This document shows, piece by piece, positions 51,444-58,912 of a DNA stretch of 64,000 nucleotides; the first letter of the stretch is position 1, and each line of letters begins with the position of its first letter. A program made the translations under genes and the position numbers. This DNA is from Runella rosea (lineage in GTDB: Bacteria > Bacteroidota > Bacteroidia > Cytophagales > Spirosomataceae), in the NCBI RefSeq assembly GCF_003325355.1, contig NZ_CP030850.1:3782001-3846000 (forward strand). The letters are read 5' to 3'. The notes under the pieces were generated by a model. The model was given only the letters and a program-made list of their open reading frames with translations. It ran no database searches and was not told where the DNA came from.

Positions 51444-53204
51444 TTATGCTTTTTTCTTCACTGGAGGCTTCGCTGCTGGTTGTGCAGGCTGCTCTGGTGC
51501 GGGAGGGTTCAGGAAGTCATTCGCTACTTTATTACCTGGATCAATTTCCAGTAGTTTAGTAAACCATTCCTTCGCTTTCGCTTCATCCTTCAGCGTAATC
51601 ACACTGTATGCCCCAAGTACTTGATAAAACAGCTTGAAGTTGGCCTTTATAGCATCATCCATTGGAGCCGCAGAAGCAAGCTTGATATAGTTTTCCATGA
51701 GCGGAATCGCAATACCATTTGTCATGGCTTCTTCACGGGTGTAGGCAAAGTAATTAGCTTTTGCCCGTTGGCCGTGAGCATACAGATAATCTGGTTTACG
51801 CTCGATCATTTTTATATACAATGAATCTGCAGCCAAGAAGTAATTCCTCTTTTTCTCACGCAAGGCAAGAGAGTCAGGCCCCGAAGCAAACGTTCTGTTG
51901 GCCACGTTGTACAAAGGTAAAGAGAGGTTTACAAAATCCTGCAATCCAGGTGTTTTCTCACGAGCGATTACTTTCTTATAATAAACAATTGCTTTTTCGT
52001 AGTCTTTTGCAGCATTATAGAAAGCGGCGATTTCTTTGTAACCGTTGTCGACGGTATCCATTTCTGCTGCTTTCTCCAAATTCGCAACGGCGGCGGCGGT
52101 ATCCGCTGGAGAAACACGCAACATCGCATTTCCAAGGTAACGATAATCGTTATCAATTGCTTTTTGTGGTGCCTGTTTCAAAAACTTATTCAGGTTTTCG
52201 ATGGCTTTCTCATACTGATTTTCTTTGTACGCGGCCCATCCCATCATACGATACAACACATCGCTGGTGCGACCACTGCTCATTACTTTCGCAATTTTCG
52301 AGTTTACTTTTGAGAACTCTTCCGCTACGAAGTTAAACTGCGCACTACGCAATACTTCATCATCTGAAGCACAAGCCGTAATCTTTTCTATGTAAGCATC
52401 CATATAACGTGATGCCTGCTTATATTGACGAACATAGAAGTATAGCTCCGCGTATTCTTTGTTGGCAGGGGCATAATCAGGGTCGACTTCAATTGCTTTT
52501 TTAAAGTTGGTTTGTGCCAATTCATAATTGCGGCCACCCCAATAAATTTTAGCAACTTTAGCGAAAGCTTTTCCTAAGCCTGGCGTAACATTAATGGCAT
52601 CCTCATAGGCCGATACTGCGGGTCCTGCTTCACCTTTAATATAAAAGGCATCTCCTTTGGCCATGTAAACTTCCTGATTTTTATCTCCGCCTTTCAGCAT
52701 CAATGCAATGGCAATATCAGCTAATTCTACGGCTTTGGCTGGATCAGTTGTTTTGTAGATAGGTTTCATTGAATCTATCACCACATAGCCAGTATACGCT
52801 TCGCTGATACGTTGCAGTACATTTACATTCTTGTTTTTGGTTGCCTTCAGCACTTCGGCAAAAATCGTTTGGGCGCCTGTACGGTCACCTTGGGCCAAAG
52901 CAACAGCTCCCATTCCTACCTTATTGAGGTTTTCTTTGCTCTTGGGGTCTGCGGCTAAGCCTTTTTCAAATGCAGCTTTTGCGAGATCAGGCTGCTTGGT
53001 GCGGAGGTAGTAGTAGCCTAAGTAGAACTGGTTGTCAGCAGAAGGGGTGGCAGTGGCCAACTTCTCAAATGTTTCTTTCGCCAAGCAAGCCTGGTTGCCG
53101 TCCAATTGCTTTAAACCGGTGGCGATGTCTTGAGCAGAAGTCTGACTGTAGACAAACGCACTTGCTGCAAACGCTACCAACCACGATTTGAATCTAATGT
53201 TCAT
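51444..53204 (-). CDS. Periplasmic tetratricopeptide-repeat protein
   Basis: 586 residues. A signal peptide ends in TSAQ at 24. At least nine TPR-like helix pairs follow; clear ones are NQFYLGYYYLRTKQPDLAKAAF, GKAFAKVAKIYWGGRNYELA and RYLGNAMLRVSPADTAAAVANLE. The C-terminus is a Pro/Ala/Lys tail (PEQPAQPAAKPPVKKKA), suited to contact a peptidoglycan or membrane partner. It is the last gene of the Ton-type operon and likely a scaffold for it. No catalytic motif. Confidence 0.88.
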   Translation of the reverse strand: MNIRFKSWLVAFAASAFVYSQTSAQDIATGLKQLDGNQACLAKETFEKLATATPSADNQFYLGYYYLRTKQPDLAKAAFEKGLAADPKSKENLNKVGMGAVALAQGDRTGAQTIFAEVLKATKNKNVNVLQRISEAYTGYVVIDSMKPIYKTTDPAKAVELADIAIALMLKGGDKNQEVYMAKGDAFYIKGEAGPAVSAYEDAINVTPGLGKAFAKVAKIYWGGRNYELAQTNFKKAIEVDPDYAPANKEYAELYFYVRQYKQASRYMDAYIEKITACASDDEVLRSAQFNFVAEEFSKVNSKIAKVMSSGRTSDVLYRMMGWAAYKENQYEKAIENLNKFLKQAPQKAIDNDYRYLGNAMLRVSPADTAAAVANLEKAAEMDTVDNGYKEIAAFYNAAKDYEKAIVYYKKVIAREKTPGLQDFVNLSLPLYNVANRTFASGPDSLALREKKRNYFLAADSLYIKMIERKPDYLYAHGQRAKANYFAYTREEAMTNGIAIPLMENYIKLASAAPMDDAIKANFKLFYQVLGAYSVITLKDEAKAKEWFTKLLEIDPGNKVANDFLNPPAPEQPAQPAAKPPVKKKA

Positions 53205-53302
53205 CTTTCAGTAGGTTGAAAATGGAGGTGATATAAAAAAAAGTTTAAATGACTCAAACAACGGGTAACAAAACTATGAAATTGTTAGATAACCGAAAAA
53301 TT

Positions 53303-54232
53303 TTATATTTCTTTCTTTAAAATTACTTCACGATTAAATGGTTTTGCGGGCCAAAGACCGCACTTTTCAATAACTAAACTCCCCACATCCCGCATAATAT
53401 AATTGACCAATCCACTCCCTAAACCCGAATGCATCTCACGACTTATAACGTACACTTTCCGATGCAGCGGGTATCTTCTCCACTTTAAATCATCTTGAAA
53501 GGGCTGATAATAATCTTCTTTGGCAGGATTGGGCTTCTCAGCTACTCCCATTACCCGCAGCCCTTGCGAAAGTTCGGCCGTAAGTGGAGCCTCTCCGTCA
53601 CTTATCCAACTTACCCCAATAAACCCTAGAGCATTGGGGTGTTGCTTTACATATTCTATGACTTTTTTGTTTGACCCTGCCGAAAAAATATTAAGCCCTT
53701 TCACATCCGACAGGCCAAATTTTTTCATGATAAAATTAAGATTACTCGAATTGGCATTGTCAAATACCAAAACAATATCCTCAGCATGATTAGCACTTCC
53801 AAGCTGCCCCCACCTTTTGATTGTTCCTTTAAATATCCCAGATATTTGGTCTAGTGTAATCAGTGTATCGGGATTAGAACGGTTTATTAATAATGCAACG
53901 CCATCCGTGGCAATATGCTGAGGGTTGTATTTTATTCCTTTGGATTTAAAAACCTTCTGTTCCTCGGCCGTAAACTCACGGGTCACAAATGCTAGACGAG
54001 CGCTGTCTTTCAACATAAAAGCCGCCGCCTGATGTTCAGGAAGGTAACGAACATCAAAATGCGTTTCTGGAAAGGTATGCTCATAAGCCTGATAGACTTG
54101 ATCAAGCATTGGTTGGAGAGACTCATCCGCAGTAATGGTAACCCGGCCGTGAGACGTTGAATCTTCAGGTCTCTTGCAGGAAACTATCCAAAGCACAGAA
54201 AGTATAAAGAATGAGGCTCTAAACATCTTCAT
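53303..54232 (-). CDS. PstS-like substrate-binding lipoprotein
   Basis: 309 residues from the ATG at 54232 (a second ATG lies two codons on). The signal peptide ends in the lipobox IVSC. The mature part is a two-lobe periplasmic-binding fold of the PstS type: TITADESLQPMLDQVYQAYEHTFPE, TDGVALLINRSNPDT, and the lobe motif SGIFKGTIKRWGQLG. It probably binds an anion or another small ligand. No pstABC transporter is adjacent; instead it belongs to the ExbB-ExbD-TonB operon, so it may be a sensor or a retooled binding protein. Its start overlaps the end of the next gene upstream by 14 bases. Confidence 0.85.
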   Translation of the reverse strand: MKMFRASFFILSVLWIVSCKRPEDSTSHGRVTITADESLQPMLDQVYQAYEHTFPETHFDVRYLPEHQAAAFMLKDSARLAFVTREFTAEEQKVFKSKGIKYNPQHIATDGVALLINRSNPDTLITLDQISGIFKGTIKRWGQLGSANHAEDIVLVFDNANSSNLNFIMKKFGLSDVKGLNIFSAGSNKKVIEYVKQHPNALGFIGVSWISDGEAPLTAELSQGLRVMGVAEKPNPAKEDYYQPFQDDLKWRRYPLHRKVYVISREMHSGLGSGLVNYIMRDVGSLVIEKCGLWPAKPFNREVILKKEI

Positions 54233-54437
54233 TTTGGTACTGAATATATCCACGATAAAATCGATATCCACCATACACGACCAGCATTCCCCCAAATAGG
54301 TACCTGATTAATCCGGAAGGTAACATCCCAAAAGTAGCAGAGGAGGCCACCAAAAAGAGGCCTCCTCCGAAATATGCCAGCCCTATACTCATCGAAAGTA
54401 TCGACGAAAGTTGCCGGTAAAATGGTTTACGCTTCAT
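54219..54437 (-). CDS. Small membrane protein within the Ton operon
   Basis: 72 residues with two hydrophobic segments (about 13-33 and 41-60) separated by a short loop. The loop and ends are basic. The sequence GGGLFLVASSATFG suggests a packed helix hairpin. It lies 5 bases behind the TonB gene and overlaps the PstS-like gene, so it is tightly embedded in the operon and probably membrane-located with ExbB/ExbD. Family not recognised. Confidence 0.75.
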   Translation of the reverse strand: MKRKPFYRQLSSILSMSIGLAYFGGGLFLVASSATFGMLPSGLIRYLFGGMLVVYGGYRFYRGYIQYQNEDV

Positions 54438-54442
54438 GCTAC

Positions 54443-55270
54443 TTATTCCAATACAAAACTGATTGGTAAGTTGTATTTTACCCGCACGTTACGGCCAGAC
54501 TGTTTCCCTGGCTTCCATTTAGGCATACCTTTTACAACTCGAATAGCTTCTTCGTCGCAGCCGAATCCCAAACCTTTGAGCACTGCAATATCCTGAATAC
54601 TACCATCCGTATTTACTACGAATGTTAAAAATACTCTTCCAGATACGTTAGCACGGGATGCAGCAGGGGGATACTTGATATTTTTACCTAAGTATTGCCC
54701 GAGTGCACTTAATCCTCCTGGGAATTCTGGGTTTTGCTCTACGACTTGGAACACTTGTTCTTCAACAGGAGCTGCTTCTACAACTTTCACCTCTTCTTTT
54801 ACAGGAGCGGTTTCTTCAGGGGCGATAATTGCCTCTTGGGCATTCTCATCACCTTCCTGTGTTTTGTCAGCAACTACTGCCTTTTCAAGTTCTTCCACTA
54901 CTGGAGGTGGCGTTTCTTCTGGTACTTCTTCATCTTTCTTCACTTCAGGAGGAAGAAATTTGATGGTAGCCACTTTTGGCACCTCAATTGGCGGAGGTGG
55001 CGGCGGAGGTGGCTCGTTAGGGTCGATTGGCGGTGGCGGAATCTTCATCAGGTCAATTTCCGACATGAATTGTTCTTCTTCTTTCTGCGGAATCAGACTG
55101 ATGAGGGCCGGAGAAAGCATGGCCAATACAAACAGACCGATACCAATAAACATGGATTTGGTCAGCGTTGGACGGTATACTTTTCTCAGGTCATACGCAC
55201 CATACGCTTTATTGCGGTTCTCGAAGATAATATCGTCGAGAGTTACCGCGGATGCTTTATTTTCAGCCAT
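54443..55270 (-). CDS. TonB-type energy transducer
   Basis: 275 residues. One N-terminal membrane helix (about 36-60), then a Pro-rich linker with PPPPIDPNEPPPPPPPPIEVPK and acidic-Pro segments, then the TonB C-terminal domain (about 185-275) with VSGRVFLTFVVNTDGSIQD and MPKWKPGKQSGRNVRVKYNLPI. It spans the periplasm and carries energy from ExbB/ExbD to outer-membrane receptors. It follows two ExbD genes, as is usual for Bacteroidota Ton operons. Confidence 0.94.
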   Translation of the reverse strand: MAENKASAVTLDDIIFENRNKAYGAYDLRKVYRPTLTKSMFIGIGLFVLAMLSPALISLIPQKEEEQFMSEIDLMKIPPPPIDPNEPPPPPPPPIEVPKVATIKFLPPEVKKDEEVPEETPPPVVEELEKAVVADKTQEGDENAQEAIIAPEETAPVKEEVKVVEAAPVEEQVFQVVEQNPEFPGGLSALGQYLGKNIKYPPAASRANVSGRVFLTFVVNTDGSIQDIAVLKGLGFGCDEEAIRVVKGMPKWKPGKQSGRNVRVKYNLPISFVLE

Positions 55271-55306
55271 TGCGTTTGGTTATTTTTTTAATAAAATAAA
55301 ATACAA

Positions 55307-55876
55307 TTATTCTGCTTTGTCTCCTAAAAGCTCTTTCTCAGCAGTCGTAAGTGCATCTACGAGGGCGTAACGTTTACTTCTTGTTACTGCCATCTCATCA
55401 AGAGCGTCTACCATATTTTTGTAGGTACTACTCTTTAAAGGTTTGATAACGACTACAAATTGACTTAAGCCTTTATCATCTTTTCCGTGTTCACGGTCTA
55501 CCTGTGCCTGTGATTGAAAAATCAACGTACGCAAATCAGGACCAAAAGAGACTTTTTTCAAGTCGGTTTTGGCTTTGTCGTCATCAGCCGCAATCCGATC
55601 AAGAGCCCATACGGTATTGTCTTTTGCCAAGAACAACGTCAATACTTTGGAGGCCTTTAGCGGTTCTGATTGCTGTTCTTTTACATCTGTCTGCTTATCA
55701 GGCACCGCTAACGACATCGAAGAAGGCTTGCTAAGCGTAGTAGCCAAGATGAAGAACGTAATGAGCAGGAAGCCCAAGTCCACCATCGGAGTCATATCTA
55801 CGCGTGTAGAGGCTTTTTTACTGCGGACTTTCTTATCACCGTGTCCGCCACCACCACCTTGTGCTATATCTGCCAT
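55307..55876 (-). CDS. ExbD-type biopolymer transport protein, second copy
   Basis: 189 residues. The N-terminus is a Gly/Lys-rich cytoplasmic tail, then the membrane helix with the functional aspartate in MTPMVDLGFLLITFFIL. The periplasmic domain is longer than in the copy at 41.4 kb. It lies 33 bases behind the other ExbD and 36 bases ahead of TonB, so the motor probably contains two different ExbD chains. Confidence 0.92.
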   Translation of the reverse strand: MADIAQGGGGGHGDKKVRSKKASTRVDMTPMVDLGFLLITFFILATTLSKPSSMSLAVPDKQTDVKEQQSEPLKASKVLTLFLAKDNTVWALDRIAADDDKAKTDLKKVSFGPDLRTLIFQSQAQVDREHGKDDKGLSQFVVVIKPLKSSTYKNMVDALDEMAVTRSKRYALVDALTTAEKELLGDKAE

Positions 55877-55909
55877 TTCTTAAAAGATTTTTAATAGTGG
55901 TTTGGTTAA

Positions 55910-56536
55910 TTATTCTGCTTTCCAGCCAGCGGGGGGAGCCTCCGTTCCTGTAATCAAGTTAAACTTGTTGATGTTTTGTGCCTGTAAAGAGCCCATTACA
56001 TCCTTAAATACAGCAAACTTAGCAACGTTATCACCTTTGATAGCGATACGAAGCTGGGGATTGGCACGGCGTGCTTGGTAAATCCACTTAGCCAACTCGT
56101 TTTGTGAAGTTGAGTCAGTTGGAATACCCGGTTGTGGCACATCCTTCATTTTATCAGGATTAGTCACACCTACGTTAAGCCACTGAGGTAAAGAACGGAT
56201 TGGAACACCGAAGTTAGCTTGGAGAGAGAATACTTTTTTCTGTTTGTCAGTAAATTGTACTCCTTCTGTTTGGGTAATATTATCCAGCATAGCGAGGCGC
56301 GTTTGCTGGTTATCCACTCCAAAATAAACTTTTCCGTCTTTGCCTATGCTAATAATCATAATGTCCTTATCGGGAACTTTGATAGCCGATATAGACGAGG
56401 GCGTTTCGATGGTTGCCGCATCTTGTGCTTTGAACTGAGCCGTCAAGATAAAGAAGGTCAGCAGCAGAAAGGCTACGTCACACATCGCCGTCATGTCCAT
56501 CATCGGATAATTCCGCTTGGGTTTTAGAGCAGGCAT
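55910..56536 (-). CDS. ExbD-type biopolymer transport protein, first copy
   Basis: 208 residues. The helix MMDMTAMCDVAFLLLTFFILTAQF carries the proton-path aspartate. The periplasmic domain is long (about 160 residues) and ends GTEAPPAGWKAE. Together with the following ExbD it may form an ExbD heterodimer inside the ExbB pentamer. A promoter between exbB and this gene (56563-56594) allows expression separate from exbB. Confidence 0.92.
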   Translation of the reverse strand: MPALKPKRNYPMMDMTAMCDVAFLLLTFFILTAQFKAQDAATIETPSSISAIKVPDKDIMIISIGKDGKVYFGVDNQQTRLAMLDNITQTEGVQFTDKQKKVFSLQANFGVPIRSLPQWLNVGVTNPDKMKDVPQPGIPTDSTSQNELAKWIYQARRANPQLRIAIKGDNVAKFAVFKDVMGSLQAQNINKFNLITGTEAPPAGWKAE

Positions 56537-56562
56537 ATTACTTTCGTTTTAAATTGACAATA

Positions 56563-56594
56563 CAAATGTAGAACACGAACAAATACAAAGCAAA
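56563..56594 (-). promoter_or_regulatory. Internal promoter between exbB and exbD
   Basis: On the minus strand TTTG, 20 bases, TACATTTG. Transcription would start near 56557, 20 bases ahead of the ExbD ATG. The same interval holds two copies of the palindrome TTATATATAA (56598-56607 and 56613-56622) that could form an AT hairpin after exbB. Confidence 0.6.
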
Positions 56595-56640
56595 TATTTA
56601 TATATAATTTTTTTATATATAACATTTACTCCATCAACTC

Positions 56641-57474
56641 TTAGTTATGAGCTGAGAAATTTTGCTGGATGCTCAGACCGATTTCGTCAATTTTGTAAGT
56701 CAACGTATCAATACGGCTTGTAAAGTAGCTGTACATGATTGTAGCAATAGCCGCAGTACCGATACCGAGAGCCGTGTTTACAAGTGCTTCAGAGATACCT
56801 GTTGCAAGAGCACCAGTATCAGGAGCACCAGTGTTACCCATAGCGGCAAACGCACGAATCATACCCAATACCGTTCCAAGAAGAGCCGTCAAGGTAGAAA
56901 CAGACGCCAAGGTTGCGATAATGGTTAAGTTTTTCTCAAGCATAGGCAACTCAAGGCTGGTTGCTTCTTCAACTTCTTTCTGAAGAGCCGCCAATTTTTG
57001 ATCTTTGGTCAGTTCGGTTTCTGTACGAAGCTCGATGAACTTGTGAAGCGCTGTTTTAACAACGTTACCAACTGAACCTTTTTGTTTGTCACACTCTTTG
57101 ATAGCCGCTTCAATTTCATTTTTGTCAAGAAGGGCTTTCACTTTGCGAACAAACTCATCAATTGAACCTGAACCATTGGCACGGCCAAGGATAAAGAAAC
57201 GCTCAATTGAGAAAACCAATACCGTTAAGAAACAGGTAAACAACAAAGGTACGATAGGTCCCCCTTCATAAACGATACCGAAATAATCACCTGATTTTGG
57301 CCCTTTTTCGTGGTCTCCGTCTACAAAGTGACTAGGGTCACCGCAGATAAACGTATAAACGAGGTAAGCGATAACCAATAATACAGGAATGACCAGAATG
57401 GGGTTAAGACCACCAGCTGATTTTTTGGGAGCGGCCGCCTTGGCCGGTGCGGGAGATGTAGCCTTCTTTTCCAT
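56641..57474 (-). CDS. ExbB/MotA/TolQ proton channel protein
   Basis: 277 residues. A Lys/Ala/Pro-rich N-terminal tail (first about 25) precedes the first membrane helix (LVIPVLLVIAYLVYTFI, about 27-45), and two more helices (about 78-97 and 182-206) follow with the ExbB core ASVSTLTALLGTVLGMIRAFAAMG and TALGIGTAAIATIMYSYF. It forms the proton-conducting ring for ExbD/TonB. First gene of the seven-gene Ton operon. Confidence 0.94.
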   Translation of the reverse strand: MEKKATSPAPAKAAAPKKSAGGLNPILVIPVLLVIAYLVYTFICGDPSHFVDGDHEKGPKSGDYFGIVYEGGPIVPLLFTCFLTVLVFSIERFFILGRANGSGSIDEFVRKVKALLDKNEIEAAIKECDKQKGSVGNVVKTALHKFIELRTETELTKDQKLAALQKEVEEATSLELPMLEKNLTIIATLASVSTLTALLGTVLGMIRAFAAMGNTGAPDTGALATGISEALVNTALGIGTAAIATIMYSYFTSRIDTLTYKIDEIGLSIQQNFSAHN

Positions 57475-57936
57475 CAGACTTACTTTTAGGGTTTAATTGA
57501 AAAATAGTTTAAGTGTTTGCGCTGTAAAGAAAACGAAAATTTTAAACGGTTAATGCTTTAACCAAGAAAATTTTTGTTGGTGATTTCTTAAAATACTTAT
57601 AAAAAATGCGGTACAAAGCTATAAGATTTCAGAAAAAAAACTGTCAAATTGATTGTTAGTTTTTTTTATTTTTTTTTAAATCCTTCCCATTTAATCAACC
57701 GTTAAATAAGAAAATCTTTCTTCCTAAGGACATTTTACCGATTGCTCTCTCAAACGTAACTGCTGTATTATCAAGCAAAATACTTAGTTTGACAATAATA
57801 TTAGGTACAATTTCCAAAGCTTATTCCAAAGTAATTGGCAATCACATTTTACTCTATTTAAATTTTCTACCTCCCCGAAAAAACCTAAGAAGTTTCTTTG
57901 AACACCCAAGCCCAAGGGAGGCGCTGATGGTTAAAA
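57475..57936. other. 462-base AT-rich intergenic region ahead of the Ton operon
   Basis: No gene is seen here. The segment is very AT-rich, with long A and T runs (57640-57680) near the exbB side. A promoter candidate for exbB lies at 57614-57648. The left part, toward the SDR stop at 57937, shows no clear terminator hairpin and no small ORF with coding character. The size suggests extra regulatory DNA for the Ton operon. Confidence 0.5.
57614..57648 (-). promoter_or_regulatory. Candidate promoter for the Ton operon
   Basis: On the minus strand TTTG, 23 bases, TAGCTTTG. The -7 word fits; the spacing is two to three bases longer than usual. The leader would be about 130 bases. Confidence 0.35.
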
Positions 57937-58764
57937 TTAAATAAAAAAATCTGGCAGCAGTTCGCTGTCATTCACTTCAGTGTACTTGTACTTGTCGAAA
58001 TTTGTGACCCCACTCTCACGCAAGACCTCTTCATCAATGAAAAAATTGCCTGTACACTCGCGGCTGTCTCTACTCAAAACAGCATAGGCAGCATCGGCCA
58101 TAATTTCTGGTTTTCGACATCTTTGTATGGATTGCTCTCCTCCCAAAAGATTCCGAACTGCGGCCGTTGCAATGGCAGTTTTAGGCCACAGCGCATTGAA
58201 AGCCACCCCTTGCTTACGAAACTCTGACGCCATCCCCAATACGCACATGCTCATCCCAAATTTGGCCATGGTATAGGCTACATGAGGAGCAAACCAACGA
58301 GCTTCCATGTTGAGCGGCGGCGACAGATTCAATACGTGGGGATTGGCCGCTTTGAGCAGATAAGGCAAACAGGCTTTGCTGGTAAGAAAGGTGCCTCGGG
58401 TATTGATTTGATGCATTAGATCATACCGCTTCATATCGGTCATTAGGGTTGGAGTCAACTGAATTGCGCTGGCATTATTGACCAGAATATCAATTCCGCC
58501 AAAAACCTTTACGGCTTCTTCAACCGCATCATATACCTGTTGTTCTTCACGAACATCCACAATTAAGGGCAAAGCTTTGCCTCCAGCAGCCTCAATTTCC
58601 GCCGCCGCCGTGTAGATGGTCCCTGGTAACTTGGGATGGGGTTCTGTCGTCTTGGCAGCAATGACGACATTGGCTCCCTCCTGCGCCAAACGCAGCCCAA
58701 TAGCCAGTCCAATACCTCGGCTTGCGCCCGTAATAAAGGCCGTTTTTCCTTGAAAATGGTTCAT
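57937..58764 (-). CDS. Short-chain dehydrogenase, HSDL2-like
   Basis: 275 residues. The cofactor motif is TGASRGIGLAIG, the NNAS motif follows, and the catalytic residues are Ser in LNLSPPLN and Tyr-x-x-x-Lys in AYTMAKFGMS, so the enzyme should be active. The C-terminal segment (CTGNFFIDEEVLRESGV and DKYKYTE) matches the HSDL2 type, which acts on fatty or sterol-like substrates; the SCP2 domain of the animal protein is missing. NADP preference is suggested by the AAKTTEPHPKLPG loop. Single-gene unit. Confidence 0.9.
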   Translation of the reverse strand: MNHFQGKTAFITGASRGIGLAIGLRLAQEGANVVIAAKTTEPHPKLPGTIYTAAAEIEAAGGKALPLIVDVREEQQVYDAVEEAVKVFGGIDILVNNASAIQLTPTLMTDMKRYDLMHQINTRGTFLTSKACLPYLLKAANPHVLNLSPPLNMEARWFAPHVAYTMAKFGMSMCVLGMASEFRKQGVAFNALWPKTAIATAAVRNLLGGEQSIQRCRKPEIMADAAYAVLSRDSRECTGNFFIDEEVLRESGVTNFDKYKYTEVNDSELLPDFFI

Positions 58765-58912
58765 GTTTTGGTAAATAGTAAGGGTTTTATCGCAATTATG
58801 AAAGTACTATTGGCACGATTTATGATTTGAAATCTAAACAATGTTTACACGAAGGTAAGTGACCTCAATTATAGAAAAAATATAATTCTACATTGAGTCT
58901 AAAAATCAAAGT

